This document shows, one piece after another, positions 18,326-27,228 of a stretch of 64,000 nucleotides of DNA. This DNA comes from Martelella limonii. Its GTDB lineage: Bacteria > Pseudomonadota > Alphaproteobacteria > Rhizobiales > Rhizobiaceae. Location of the stretch: NCBI RefSeq assembly GCF_013344475.1, contig NZ_JABUOU010000003.1, forward strand, positions 186,001 to 250,000. Direction: 5' to 3'. The notes beneath the pieces were generated by a model. It made no database searches. It was not told the DNA's origin and saw nothing but the letters and a program-made list of their open reading frames with translations. The translations under genes and the position numbers were made by a program. Each line of letters starts with the position of its first letter. Within the stretch, counting starts at the first letter, position 1.

Positions 18326-21214
18326 ATGAAGCTGACGTATATCGCACTGACAGCGGGCGCGATCGCCATGATCGGTGCAGTCAGCATGAATGCGCCCGGG
18401 CGCAGGCTCCCGGTCTCGACCGCGCTCGCAGAGCCGACCGATGCCTTTCGCGACGCCTATCAGCAGATTGTCAGCGACGATGCACCAAAGCCCGCTGCGC
18501 CGGAGCCTTCCGTGCGGTTCAATGCGGTTTCCGAGGCGAGAGCCCAGGAGCCATCGGACGACCTGCGCAACCTGCCCTCCAACACTACGCTGCCGCAGAC
18601 CACGACATCGCCCCAGACGCCTGCCCAGCAGACCGTCGCCCAGCCGACCCAGGAGCCGGAGCGTGCACCGGTTGATGAAAGCGCGTTGCGCTATTTCGCC
18701 CAGCAGGGCGACCTGCAGCGTCTTCAGGCGGAAATCTCGCGCCTTCGCTCGCTCTATCCGAACTGGACCCCGCCGGCCAATCCGCTGGCGGTCGAGGACG
18801 GCGAGGACGAACAGCTCAACGCCATGTGGAAGGCCTATGCCGAGGGCAATTACGATCAGGTTCGCCAGATGATCCAGGCCCGCAGGGTGGAAGAACCGGA
18901 CTGGAACCCGCCCGCCGACCTCGTCGATCGCCTGCAGATCGCCGAAAACCGAGCCAATCTTCTAAAGGCCTCCGAAGCCGGCGATTACGAAAAGGTCATC
19001 GATCTTGCATCGCAGTCGCCAAGCATCCTGACCTGCGCGGAAATCAACGTGCTCTGGCTCGTCGGCGAGGCTTTCGCCAAGACCGACAAGCTCGGCCGGG
19101 CTATGGACGACTACACCTACATCATGAAGAATTGCGAGGACACCAAGGAGCGCCTTGCAACGCTTCAGAAGGCCCTTGCCGTCATGCCCTATGACGACAT
19201 GAAGACGCTGATCGGCTTTGAAAAGCCCGACGAAGTCGATAATCCGGACTTCAAGGAAATCAGCGACAACCTGCTGCGCGACCGCATGGCCGCAGCCGGC
19301 GACGACGAAAACCTGATCGTGTCCGCAGACGATCTCGCCGCGATGGAAGAGCTTGCCAATACCAGCGGCTCCGCCAACGATGCCGAGCTTCTGGCGTGGT
19401 ATTTCCTGATCCGCGGCAGTTCATCCGCTGCAGAACCCTGGTTCCGCAAGGCCCGGGAAGAAGGCGATTCCGCCACCATCTCGCAGGGGCTGGCGCTGAT
19501 CCTGATCGAACAGGACAAGGCCGACGAGGCCGAAGCCGTGATGTACCCCTGGCGCAACGACAGCGCGGAAGCACTGGATACCTATCTCAATGCCGTGGTG
19601 CGGATGCTCGGACGGATCCCGCGCAAGGAATATGCAAGCGACGTGCTGTCGCGCATGGCCGACGTCATCACCGAAGCCAAGAGCATGACTGCAGCGCAGC
19701 AGTTCGGCTGGTACTCCAACGATCTCGACCAGCCGCTTGCCGCCCTTCAGTGGTTCGAGGCAGCGCTTTCCTGGCAGCCCGACTATGAGCCCGCCGCCTA
19801 TGGCGTGACGCTGATGCTCAACAACATGAACTACAAGCCCGGCGTCTATCTGATGCAGAAGATCTGGGCGCCCTATTCCGAGCGCATCGCCTGGCTCAAC
19901 GATCCGAACGCCCCGGTGACGACGCTCGAGAACATGATGGCGACCGTCTTCGAACTGACGACGCTGAAGGAGACCGGCGGCACCTCCCGCATCGTTGCCG
20001 TTCCGATTGCCGAGATCGATCTTGCGACCGGCCAGCAGACACCGATCGGGGGTGCAGCAGGCGCAGCCTCACCCGGCCAGCCGCAAAACGGCGTGGCGCT
20101 GACCGCGCCCGTTTCCGCCCCCGGCATGCTGGGCGCCGCCGGCACCGAGGTCAGCGAGGCGCCTGCAAACTACGTGCCGGAATACTATCAATATTATTAC
20201 GGCGGCGGCGCCGGAGGCGCAGTGGCGGGGGGCAGCGATGCGGCAAGCCGCACGCAGGCACTCGAACGGCTCAGCATTCCGCGCTCGATGATCCGCACCG
20301 ACCCGGTGACGGGCGTCCAGACCGTGACGGTCCTCAACACGGCACTCGATCCGGAGCGCAACCGCTATCAATATTCCGCAGCCCAGATCCAGGCCGCCTT
20401 CTACACCACCGGCGAGCCGTCACCGCAGACGGAGATCTACCGGTTCGACGAGCAGGCCTATGCCAACCGCGATTACCTGCGCCAGTTCCAGCTGGCCTAC
20501 TACCTGAATGTCGTCGGCGCGGATGCGACGTCCGGCGACCAGATCACGGTCTCGAGACTGCCCGCCGGCACGATGTTGCCGGAAGGCACCGCCATCCCGC
20601 TTGCCTCGGTCGAACCGGCCGTTGTGCGCAGTTCATCTTCCTCCGGTTCCACGCGGCGGGTTGCCGCAAGCACCGCGTCTTCCTCTTCAGGCGGAAGCTG
20701 CTGGAGCGGACGCGCCGCCACGAGCCTTTCACCGGATGCGGCCCTGAAACAGGCCTGGTGCCTGATGGATCTCCAGCGTCCGACGGAAGCCGCCCGCGCT
20801 TTCGAGGTCGCACTCGGCTCCTCGTCCGCCAAGAACCGCGAAGAGGCGGCCTACGGGCAGAGCCTTGCCTATATGCGCTTAGGCCTTACCAACAAGGCCG
20901 CTGTCGCAGCATCGCAGGAGCCGCTCAGCCGCGAGCGCCAGGTCAACCTGCAGGTCGACATTCTCTCCTCGCGCGCGATCTCGGCCTATCAGAGCGGGCA
21001 CTATCAGGATGCGCTTCTGCTGCTTGCCCAGCGTAACCAGCTGGCGCCTGAAGAAAACGGGCTGATGGTGATCAAGGGTTACGCCTATTACAATCTCGGC
21101 CGCTACACCGACGCCTTCAAGGTGTTCAGCGCGCTGGCCGAGATGGGAAATGCAAAAGGCATGGAAGGCCTCGCGCTCACCCGCAACCGGCTTGGCCTGC
21201 CCGGCAGCAACTGA
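18326..21214 (+). CDS. Exported TPR-containing cellulose-locus protein (BcsK-like)
   Basis: A 962-residue exported protein. The signal region MKLTYIALTAGAIAMIGAVS is followed by a Pro/Gln/Thr-rich spacer (about residues 55-115) and then helical repeats of TPR/Sel1 type (for example VIDLASQSPSILTCAEINV, ALQWFEAALSWQPDYEPAAYG, LLAQRNQLAPEENGLMVI and YAYYNLGRYTDAFKVFSAL). A Gly/Ala-rich low-complexity insert lies near residues 570-650, and a Ser-rich run near 770-800. No C-terminal beta-barrel is visible, unlike BcsC, so it best fits the alphaproteobacterial BcsK type. ATG 18326 has an upstream GGAGTAAGG. It is divergent from bcsN. Function in cellulose export is inferred from context. Confidence 0.7.
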   Translation: MKLTYIALTAGAIAMIGAVSMNAPGRRLPVSTALAEPTDAFRDAYQQIVSDDAPKPAAPEPSVRFNAVSEARAQEPSDDLRNLPSNTTLPQTTTSPQTPAQQTVAQPTQEPERAPVDESALRYFAQQGDLQRLQAEISRLRSLYPNWTPPANPLAVEDGEDEQLNAMWKAYAEGNYDQVRQMIQARRVEEPDWNPPADLVDRLQIAENRANLLKASEAGDYEKVIDLASQSPSILTCAEINVLWLVGEAFAKTDKLGRAMDDYTYIMKNCEDTKERLATLQKALAVMPYDDMKTLIGFEKPDEVDNPDFKEISDNLLRDRMAAAGDDENLIVSADDLAAMEELANTSGSANDAELLAWYFLIRGSSSAAEPWFRKAREEGDSATISQGLALILIEQDKADEAEAVMYPWRNDSAEALDTYLNAVVRMLGRIPRKEYASDVLSRMADVITEAKSMTAAQQFGWYSNDLDQPLAALQWFEAALSWQPDYEPAAYGVTLMLNNMNYKPGVYLMQKIWAPYSERIAWLNDPNAPVTTLENMMATVFELTTLKETGGTSRIVAVPIAEIDLATGQQTPIGGAAGAASPGQPQNGVALTAPVSAPGMLGAAGTEVSEAPANYVPEYYQYYYGGGAGGAVAGGSDAASRTQALERLSIPRSMIRTDPVTGVQTVTVLNTALDPERNRYQYSAAQIQAAFYTTGEPSPQTEIYRFDEQAYANRDYLRQFQLAYYLNVVGADATSGDQITVSRLPAGTMLPEGTAIPLASVEPAVVRSSSSSGSTRRVAASTASSSSGGSCWSGRAATSLSPDAALKQAWCLMDLQRPTEAARAFEVALGSSSAKNREEAAYGQSLAYMRLGLTNKAAVAASQEPLSRERQVNLQVDILSSRAISAYQSGHYQDALLLLAQRNQLAPEENGLMVIKGYAYYNLGRYTDAFKVFSALAEMGNAKGMEGLALTRNRLGLPGSN

Positions 21215-21333
21215 CGCCTAAGGTCACTTCCCGAACGCAGGCCGCGAACGTGCGTTTGCCGCATGGACCTGCAGCGCTTCCGGATCGCGAAAGCTGAAAT
21301 CGGTAGGTTGGGCGGGCTGCGGCGCGCGGGCCT

Positions 21334-21561
21334 TCAGCCCTGGGTCGGAAGCGCGCCGGCGCGTTTTTCCGCCTCGAAGGCGGCATGCGCGTCGACATAG
21401 GCTTCCTGGCGGGCGACGCTCCAGTAGCGCAATTCTTCAAGCGCGATCGGCTTGCCGGTAACGGCGCACACGACGTGGCTGCCGGGAATGACGACGTCGA
21501 AGCTGGCGTCCAGATACCGGATCCGCGCAACGCCCTGGCCGCTCTTTTCAAAGATGTTCAT
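21334..21561 (-). CDS. DUF2093 family small protein
   Basis: A 75-residue protein matching DUF2093, a small family restricted to alphaproteobacteria. Visible features are the start MNIFEKSGQGVARIRYLD, the segment SHVVCAVTGKPIALEELRYW with a single Cys, and the end YVDAHAAFEAEKRAG. No function is known. AGGAG precedes the start at suitable distance. It lies 27 bp downstream of mutL on the same strand, so the two are probably cotranscribed, an arrangement I believe is common in relatives. The 119 bp after it, up to the convergent TPR gene, hold no clear terminator. Confidence 0.85.
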   Translation of the reverse strand: MNIFEKSGQGVARIRYLDASFDVVIPGSHVVCAVTGKPIALEELRYWSVARQEAYVDAHAAFEAEKRAGALPTQG

Positions 21562-21588
21562 GATCGATCTCCTGCTCTTTCAAGCGCC

Positions 21589-23430
21589 TCAGCGTCCAAA
21601 CAGCCGCTCGATATCGGCAAGTTTCAGTTCAATATAGGTTGGTCGGCCGTGATTGCACTGGCCGGAGCCCGGCGTGGTCTCCATCTGCCTGAGAAGAGCA
21701 TTCATTTCATCGACGCGCAAGCGCCGGCCCGAACGCACCGAACCATGGCAAGCCATGGTGGCGGCCACGCTTTCGAGCCGCGCGCGCAGCCCATCGGCCG
21801 TTTCCCATTCCGCAGCCTCATCGGCAAGCTGGCGGATCAGGGCGCCCGCATCGACCTCGCCCAGCAGCGCCGGCGTCTCGCGCACCGCAAGCGCGCCCGC
21901 GCCGAAGCGCTCATAGACGAGACCGAGCCGGGAGAGTTCATCGGCAAATGGCATCAGCCGGTCGCAATCCTCTTCCGGCATGTCGACGATCTCCGGGATC
22001 AGCAGCATCTGCGAGGGCAGCCTGCTCCTTGAGAAGGCGGTGCGCAGCGCCTCGTAGACCAGCCGCTCATGAGCGGCGTGCTGATCGACGATGACAAGGC
22101 CGGTTTCGGTCTGGGCCACGATATAATTCTCATGCACCTGGGCTCTTGCAGCTCCAAGCGGATGGTCGGCGGAGGGCTGGGCCACGGGCGGCGGCGCCTC
22201 GCCGCGCGCCGACGGCGTTGAAAAGCCCTCGAAGCGCTGCGGCCGAGTAAAAGCCGGTGCGCCTGCATACCGGTCCTGCGGCTGCTCCTCAAAACCGTCC
22301 GGACGATAGGGAGAGCGTTGCGCAGACCAGTTGGCATTTTCCGCCCTCTGGTAGTCCTGCCGGAAGGCCGCACCTTGCGGCTGAGGCGAAAACCGCGGCT
22401 GGAAAGCCTTCAGCATCTGATCCGCACCGGTCGATGATGCCCGGTCGCCCGAACGCGTGAGCGCTTCGCGGATCGCGCCGATGATAAGCCCGCGCACCAG
22501 CGCCGGATCACGAAAGCGAACATCGGCCTTTGCCGGATGCACATTGACGTCGACCAGCGCCGGATCGAGCGTGAACCACAGCACCGCCACCGGATAGCGC
22601 CCCTTCGGCACGGTTTCGGCATAGGCCGCGCGGATTGCTCCCAGCAGCAGCCTGTCCTGAACCGGCCTGCCATTGACGAAAGCATAGAGATGGCCGGAAT
22701 TGCCGCGGTTGAAGGTCGGCACCCCGGCAAAGCCCGAGAGCGCGACGTCCTCGCGGACCGCATCCAGTTCGATCGCATTCGCCCTGAAATCGCGTCCCAG
22801 CACCTGGGCGATGCGGGCAAGGCGGTCATCGCCCGTTGCCGGCAGTTCAAGCGTTGTCCGGTCCGAACCGGACAGCACGAAGCGCGTTGCCGGAAAGGCG
22901 AGCGCCATGCGTTTGACAACCTCGGTGATTGCCGCGGCCTCGGCCCGCTCCGTCTTCAGGAACTTGAGGCGCGCGGGCGTGGCGAAAAACAGATCGCGAA
23001 CCTCGACGATCGTGCCTGGATTGACCGGCGCCGGCTCGGTGTCGCCGGCGCGGCCGCCTTCAAGCACAATCCGGTAGCCTTCACCGGCCTCGCGCGTCCG
23101 GCTCGAAATCGAAAGCCTGGCGACCGAGCCGATCGAGGGCAGCGCCTCCCCGCGAAAGCCGAGCGTGCGGATATCCATCAGGTCGGCTGTGATCTTGGAC
23201 GTGCAGTGGCGCCTGACCGCGAGCGCGAGATCTTCCCGGCCCATGCCGGAACCGTTGTCGGTGACGCGCAAAAGCGCCTTGCCGCCCCCGGCGGTGGCGA
23301 TCTCGATCCGGGTGGCGCCGGCATCGAGCGCATTTTCCACCAGTTCCTTGGCAGCGCTCGCCGGCCGCTCGATGACCTCGCCGGCTGCAATCTGGTTGAT
23401 GACGGTTTCGGAAAGCTGTCTGATGCTCAT
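21589..23430 (-). CDS. mutL: DNA mismatch repair protein MutL
   Basis: A 613-residue GHL-ATPase that links mismatch recognition by MutS to strand incision. N-terminal motifs are [12 protein letters not shown] with [18 protein letters not shown] and [17 protein letters not shown], followed by the transducer domain (VNVHPAK). After a Pro/Arg-rich linker (about 350-430) the C-terminal domain carries [12 protein letters not shown], the metal-binding endonuclease signature, plus [11 protein letters not shown] and CNHGRPT. It is therefore a nicking-type MutL, as expected in bacteria without MutH. The ATG at 23430 ([10 protein letters not shown]) fits family starts. DUF2093 follows. Confidence 0.96.
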   Translation of the reverse strand: MSIRQLSETVINQIAAGEVIERPASAAKELVENALDAGATRIEIATAGGGKALLRVTDNGSGMGREDLALAVRRHCTSKITADLMDIRTLGFRGEALPSIGSVARLSISSRTREAGEGYRIVLEGGRAGDTEPAPVNPGTIVEVRDLFFATPARLKFLKTERAEAAAITEVVKRMALAFPATRFVLSGSDRTTLELPATGDDRLARIAQVLGRDFRANAIELDAVREDVALSGFAGVPTFNRGNSGHLYAFVNGRPVQDRLLLGAIRAAYAETVPKGRYPVAVLWFTLDPALVDVNVHPAKADVRFRDPALVRGLIIGAIREALTRSGDRASSTGADQMLKAFQPRFSPQPQGAAFRQDYQRAENANWSAQRSPYRPDGFEEQPQDRYAGAPAFTRPQRFEGFSTPSARGEAPPPVAQPSADHPLGAARAQVHENYIVAQTETGLVIVDQHAAHERLVYEALRTAFSRSRLPSQMLLIPEIVDMPEEDCDRLMPFADELSRLGLVYERFGAGALAVRETPALLGEVDAGALIRQLADEAAEWETADGLRARLESVAATMACHGSVRSGRRLRVDEMNALLRQMETTPGSGQCNHGRPTYIELKLADIERLFGR

Positions 23431-23471
23431 GGCGCAGTCATAACAGATTCGCGTTTTTGCACCACGCCGTT

Positions 23472-24353
23472 TCAGCGCCCCGCGCGATAGGCGGGATCGA
23501 AGCGCGGTTTGGCGCCGGTGACGAGCGCAAAGCAATTACCGGCATTCGGCTCTTCGCGCGCAACCGTATCCTGGGCTGCGCTCGTCACCATCATCCAGCC
23601 GCCATCGCGGCCGATGAAGGCCGGGCATGTCGGCTGGCGGGCGGGGAGCTGGTAGCGCATCACAAGCTTGCCAGTGGCATCATAGTGGTCGAGCACGCCG
23701 GCGCCATAACGGGCGTTCCAGATATTGCCGTCGCCATCGCAGACCGCGCCGTCCATGCCGCCCGGCATGTGGGCGGTGTCGATGAACACGCTGGCAGGGC
23801 CCGTCGGAAGGCCGGTTTCCGGCGCAAGCGGCACGGACATCAGCTGATTGGCATCGGTATCGACGAAATAGCCGGTAGCGCCATCGGGCGAGAAGCAGAT
23901 CGCATTTGGGATCGTGATCTTGTCGAACAGCTTGGTGACCACGCCCTCCAGCACATGATAGATCGCGCCAGCCTGCTTCTCCACATTCTTGCCCATGGTG
24001 GAGACCCAGAAGGCGCCGGACTGATGCACGCGCCCATCATTCGACCGGGTAACCTCATTGTCGGCCTCGATCGCCACATGGAGCGAAAGCGCCCCGGTCG
24101 AGATGTCGCGGAAATAGAGCCCGGTCTCGGTCGAGATCACCTGACGCTGTTCGTCGACAACCGCCAGCGCGCTCGCCATTTCCGGAAGCGCGATGATGCG
24201 GCGGTCGCGGGTCGAGGCATTGAGCAAATGCAGCTTGCTGGCATTGATGTCGAACCACCAGATCATGTCCGTGTCGCGGTCATAGCCCGGCCCCTCGCCA
24301 AGCGACATCCTGTCGTTCACGAGGATGCGGCCCTCGAATACGGTCTCAGTCAT
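23472..24353 (-). CDS. SMP-30/gluconolactonase family sugar lactonase
   Basis: A 293-residue six-bladed beta-propeller of the SMP-30/gluconolaconase/LRE-like family, metal-dependent enzymes that hydrolyse aldonolactones. The calcium/zinc ligands expected for the family are seen in LGEGPGYD (Glu), [11 protein letters not shown] (Asn) and [10 protein letters not shown] (Asp); [16 protein letters not shown] and [21 protein letters not shown] are family-typical. GGGAG precedes the ATG at 24353. It is 41 bp upstream of mutL on the same strand. The sugar is unknown, since no dehydrogenase or transporter adjoins it. Confidence 0.88.
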   Translation of the reverse strand: MTETVFEGRILVNDRMSLGEGPGYDRDTDMIWWFDINASKLHLLNASTRDRRIIALPEMASALAVVDEQRQVISTETGLYFRDISTGALSLHVAIEADNEVTRSNDGRVHQSGAFWVSTMGKNVEKQAGAIYHVLEGVVTKLFDKITIPNAICFSPDGATGYFVDTDANQLMSVPLAPETGLPTGPASVFIDTAHMPGGMDGAVCDGDGNIWNARYGAGVLDHYDATGKLVMRYQLPARQPTCPAFIGRDGGWMMVTSAAQDTVAREEPNAGNCFALVTGAKPRFDPAYRAGR

Positions 24354-24644
24354 CAGTCTCACTCCCGGGACGCTTCCCTTTCGTGTGGCCGCAGCGGTTG
24401 CCGCGCCTGTCACGAAGCGTCTGACTGAACAAAGACAAGCTGGCACGATAAATCAAGCGCTGTATTTTGCGAACGGTCTTCCCCACACCCGTTCGGCGAC
24501 ATCCTGATGACATTTTTTTGCCCTGCGACAGTGCGCCGCAGGCGCAGGCCCGGGCTCAAAAAATGAGCGGAGTCAATAATTTGTGCATTGCAGCAACACC
24601 ACCATTGCACCGCCAAGAATAGTTTGAGTCTAAATCATTGTTCC

Positions 24645-24682
24645 GAACGGAAAAAAGCCGCTTGCAATGGCAAAGCGAATAG
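24645..24682 (-). terminator. Possible minus-strand terminator in the lactonase-mrp interval
   Basis: Read on the minus strand, an imperfect hairpin CGCTTTGC-CATT-GCAAGCG is followed by GCTTTTTT. It would end a leftward transcript starting between about 24700 and 24920. No gene known to need it lies there, which is one reason to suspect a small RNA. Confidence 0.4.
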
Positions 24683-24749
24683 TCCATCTTCTCGAAAGTT
24701 CCAGAGGGGATGAAAACAAACACGCGCCCAAGAGCGCGAATGCAAGACA

Positions 24750-24806
24750 ATAGAAACGCCGGCGCTTCGATCCTTCGGGTTCTTTCACAAGCGCCGGCGT
24801 TTCTAT
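24750..24806 (+). repeat. Perfect 18-bp inverted repeat, long hairpin
   Basis: ATAGAAACGCCGGCGCTT (24750-24767) and AAGCGCCGGCGTTTCTAT (24789-24806) are exact reverse complements separated by 21 nt. On the plus strand the stem is followed by CGTTTTGCTTTG, giving a terminator-like look. No plus-strand gene ends upstream. It may end or form part of an unannotated transcript. Confidence 0.7.
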
Positions 24807-24927
24807 CGTTTTGCTTTGAAGAGTCCCCATCACCTGCCAAGTCCGCGTCCACCTTCCTCCGGCTTTTTCATTGGCGTCGGAGGCTTTTCCACCTATCTAG
24901 GTGTGAGGAAACGCAGAGGCATGTCGC

Positions 24928-26025
24928 ATGAGTGAAATCACCAGCCAGCAAGTTCTCAAAAGCCTTGAGGCCGTGAACCTGCCTGATGGAAAACCCCTGG
25001 CCTCCAGCGGGCTCGTCTCGGATATTTTCGTGACCGACGGCAAGATCTATTTTTCTTTGAGCGTACCGGGCGGCGATGCTGCGGCTTTCGAACCGGTGCG
25101 TCTGGCGGCCGCCAGGGCAGCCGGGGCGATACCCGGCGCGAAACAGGCCTTCGTGTCGCTGACGGCGGACAAGCCTGCCACGGCCGGCAAGGCCCCGCCG
25201 CCGCCGCAACCGGCAAAGCCCGCGAAACCGGATATTCCCGGAATCGGCAAGATCATTGCCGTTGCCTCCGGCAAGGGTGGGGTCGGCAAATCCACGACAT
25301 CGGTCAATCTGGCGCTCGGCCTTGCCGCCGAAGGGCTTCGCGTCGGCATCCTCGATGCCGATATCTACGGCCCTTCCATCCCCCGCCTTTTCGGCCTGTC
25401 CGGACGCCCCATGCAGGGACCGGGCCGGACCATCATGCCGATGGAAAAATTTGGCCTGAAGGTGATGTCGATCGGCTTCCTCGTTGATGAGGGCACCGCC
25501 GTGATCTGGCGTGGCCCGATGGTCCAGTCGGCACTGATGCAGATGCTGCGCGAAGTGGCCTGGGGCGAGCTCGATGTGCTGGTTGTCGACATGCCACCCG
25601 GGACCGGTGATGCGCAGCTGACCATGGCGCAGCAGGTGCCGCTTGCCGGCAGCGTGGTGGTATCCACGCCGCAGGATCTCGCCCTCATCGACGCCCGCAA
25701 GGCGATTGCGATGTTCAACAAGGTCTCCGTGCCGGTCCTCGGCATCGTGGAGAACATGAGCACATTCATCTGCCCGGATTGCGGCGCGACGCACCACATC
25801 TTCGGCCATGGCGGGGCCAGGAACGAGGCGGAGAAAATCGATGTGCCATTTCTCGGTGAAGTCCCGCTTGCAATCGATATCCGGGAAAAATCCGACGCCG
25901 GGACGCCAGTCGTTGTCGATGCGCCTGACGGCCCGCACGCCGACGCCTACCGCCGGATTGCCCGATCGGTTCTCGCAGGCATGAAGGCACAGACGAAAAA
26001 GGCGCCCTCGATCGTCTTCGATTGA
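24928..26025 (+). CDS. mrp: Iron-sulfur cluster carrier protein Mrp/ApbC
   Basis: A 365-residue P-loop ATPase of the Mrp/NBP35 family, which binds and delivers [4Fe-4S] clusters to apoproteins. An N-terminal MIP18-like (DUF59) domain (about residues 5-80) and a Pro/Lys linker precede the ATPase. The deviant Walker A is GKGGVGKS at 115-122, the Asp-rich Walker A' segment is ILDADIYGPSIPRLFG, and VVDMPPGTGDAQLT is Walker B. The cluster-ligand pair Cys282-x-x-Cys285 (ICPDCGA) is present. It is monocistronic and converges with the GntR gene. Confidence 0.95.
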   Translation: MSEITSQQVLKSLEAVNLPDGKPLASSGLVSDIFVTDGKIYFSLSVPGGDAAAFEPVRLAAARAAGAIPGAKQAFVSLTADKPATAGKAPPPPQPAKPAKPDIPGIGKIIAVASGKGGVGKSTTSVNLALGLAAEGLRVGILDADIYGPSIPRLFGLSGRPMQGPGRTIMPMEKFGLKVMSIGFLVDEGTAVIWRGPMVQSALMQMLREVAWGELDVLVVDMPPGTGDAQLTMAQQVPLAGSVVVSTPQDLALIDARKAIAMFNKVSVPVLGIVENMSTFICPDCGATHHIFGHGGARNEAEKIDVPFLGEVPLAIDIREKSDAGTPVVVDAPDGPHADAYRRIARSVLAGMKAQTKKAPSIVFD

Positions 26026-26032
26026 GGCGCCT
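25996..26032 (-). terminator. Terminator of the GntR regulator gene
   Basis: AGGCGCC and CGAT segments pair across 26001-26032, and on the minus strand the stem is followed by T5 (26000-25996). It lies just past the GntR stop, inside the last codons of mrp. Confidence 0.65.
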
Positions 26033-26034
26033 GC

Positions 26035-26757
26035 CTACCCCAGAAACGCTTCGTTGCGCAGCTGGAACCGGGCGGGATCATAGATGCTATGCGTCACCTG
26101 GATCAGCTCGTCGTGGTGGCTGTAGAGTTCGGATTCGATGCAGAGCGCGGGCGCCATGGCGGAGATGCCCATGGCATCGGCCGCCCCGGCGGGACAGGCA
26201 ACAGCGGTCACATTCTGCACAAGCTTGATAACCGGCCGATCGTAAAGTTCCTCGATCAGACCGAAAACGGATTCGAGCTTGTGGCGGGAAAGGGACGCCT
26301 CGATGCCGGCATAGGCGCCGGCCGCGAAGATCCGGCTCCAGCAGAATGGCCGGAGACGGCCGGGCATGCGGCGCACCGCCGTTACCTCAAGCCAGCCTTC
26401 CTCGGGGCTGTCCCTGCCCCGCAGCAGCGGCTCGTCAACGCCGCCGATCATCCGGGTCGACCAGATCTCGAGCGCGGTTTCACGCGTGACCCGCATCATT
26501 TCCGGCAGGCTGTTGGTCCGCATCCGGAAATGCTGCTGCGGCGTTTGCGAGGCGACGACCGTGCCCACCCGTTTGCGCCGGGCCACGAGCCCCTCCGCCT
26601 CCAGCTCGCTCAGCGCGCGTCTGAGCGTTGTTCTGCTTACGCCGCACAATTGCGCGAATTCCACCTCCGGTGGCAGGCGATCGCCGATCCTGATGCGGCC
26701 TGAGGTGATGTCTTCCCTGAGCTTGCGGGTCAGCTGCTTGTGGCGCGGTGCACTCAT
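26035..26757 (-). CDS. GntR-family transcriptional regulator (HutC/UTRA type)
   Basis: A 240-residue regulator. The N-terminal winged helix-turn-helix (residues about 5-70) reads LTRKLREDITSGRIRIGDRL, PPEVEFAQLCGVSRTTLRRA and LSELEAEGLVARRKRVGTVV. The C-terminal UTRA effector domain covers about 90-235. The start at 26757 has GGAGAG upstream. It is monocistronic with its own terminator; targets are unknown, but the BCCT gene and upstream palindromes are nearest. A palindrome at 26857-26874 lies 100 bp upstream and could be its own operator. Confidence 0.87.
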   Translation of the reverse strand: MSAPRHKQLTRKLREDITSGRIRIGDRLPPEVEFAQLCGVSRTTLRRALSELEAEGLVARRKRVGTVVASQTPQQHFRMRTNSLPEMMRVTRETALEIWSTRMIGGVDEPLLRGRDSPEEGWLEVTAVRRMPGRLRPFCWSRIFAAGAYAGIEASLSRHKLESVFGLIEELYDRPVIKLVQNVTAVACPAGAADAMGISAMAPALCIESELYSHHDELIQVTHSIYDPARFQLRNEAFLG

Positions 26758-26856
26758 ACGTCTCTCCGAAGCCGTGCGTTCGACGCGCGGCGGGCTTTCG
26801 GGATCACCGTAGATAGCCTGGATTTGAGCGGAAATGCGGCATCCGCCTGCCAGCGG

Positions 26857-26874
26857 CCTTACAGTTTGGTAAGG
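26857..26874. promoter_or_regulatory. Palindrome, possible GntR operator
   Basis: CCTTAC-AGTTTG-GTAAGG is a perfect inverted repeat with 6-bp arms and a 6-nt centre, 100 bp upstream of the GntR start. The position suits autoregulation. Assignment to this regulator is inference. Confidence 0.4.
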
Positions 26875-27043
26875 TGTCTTCCGGCGGCTTTAGCCGAAAT
26901 CCGATGGGAGCGCCCTCTCTCGATGAAACGCTGTGGTGCGCATTCACGGCGTTTTTCCTCGCCTCCGTTCGGAAGTGCGGCGACCTGAAAAACGTCCACA
27001 AGCTGCATATTTCGACTGAAGCGGGCAATTAACATCCTATCAG

Positions 27044-27063
27044 TGCAACTGGTTGCATAACCA
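27044..27063. promoter_or_regulatory. Overlapping palindromes between gntR and the BCCT gene
   Basis: TGCAACTGGTTGCA (27044-27057) and TGGTTGCATAACCA (27050-27063) are overlapping dyads. Two registers of the same half-site TGGTTGCA suggest a regulator binding region. It is upstream of gntR by about 290 bp and past the 3' end of the BCCT gene. Confidence 0.35.
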
Positions 27064-27176
27064 TTTACCCGCGTCTCACCAAAGTTGCAAGCGCTCAGGG
27101 GCGTCACGCTCCAGCACGGGGTCACGCGCCAGTTCTAGCCGACGCGCCGATCGTGAGCCTGCGTGCTCGCCCCAAC

Positions 27177-27202
27177 AAAAAACGGCGCCCCGTGGGGCGC
27201 CG
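27177..27202 (-). terminator. Terminator of the usp-BCCT transcript
   Basis: CGGCGCCCC (27183-27191) pairs with GGGGCGCCG (27194-27202), and on the minus strand T6 follows (27182-27177). It lies 27 bp past the BCCT stop. Confidence 0.85.
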
Positions 27203-27228
27203 CCGGATTGTGTCGACTGCAAAGCCGT

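Larger units (their letters stand above)
24354..24927. other. Divergent interval between the lactonase and mrp genes, with two hairpins
   Basis: A 574-bp region without a convincing conserved gene. It contains a perfect 18-bp inverted repeat (24750-24806) and, on the minus strand, a terminator-like hairpin around 24645-24682, both listed separately. A minus-strand frame at 24630-24833 could encode a 67-residue protein with one hydrophobic stretch (FYCLAFALLGACLFS), but it runs straight through the inverted repeat and has no recognised relatives. GCTCA-AAAAA-TGAGC near 24554-24568 is another small hairpin. Confidence 0.4.
26758..27176. promoter_or_regulatory. Regulator upstream region with palindromes
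   Basis: The interval between gntR and the BCCT terminator carries no gene. It holds the gntR promoter and two candidate operators listed separately (26857-26874 and 27044-27063). The rest shows nothing distinctive. Confidence 0.45.

Noticed and set aside
24556..24852. 98-codon minus-strand frame in the lactonase-mrp interval
   Set aside because: No family resemblance, it passes through the perfect hairpin, and a competing frame covers the same bases.
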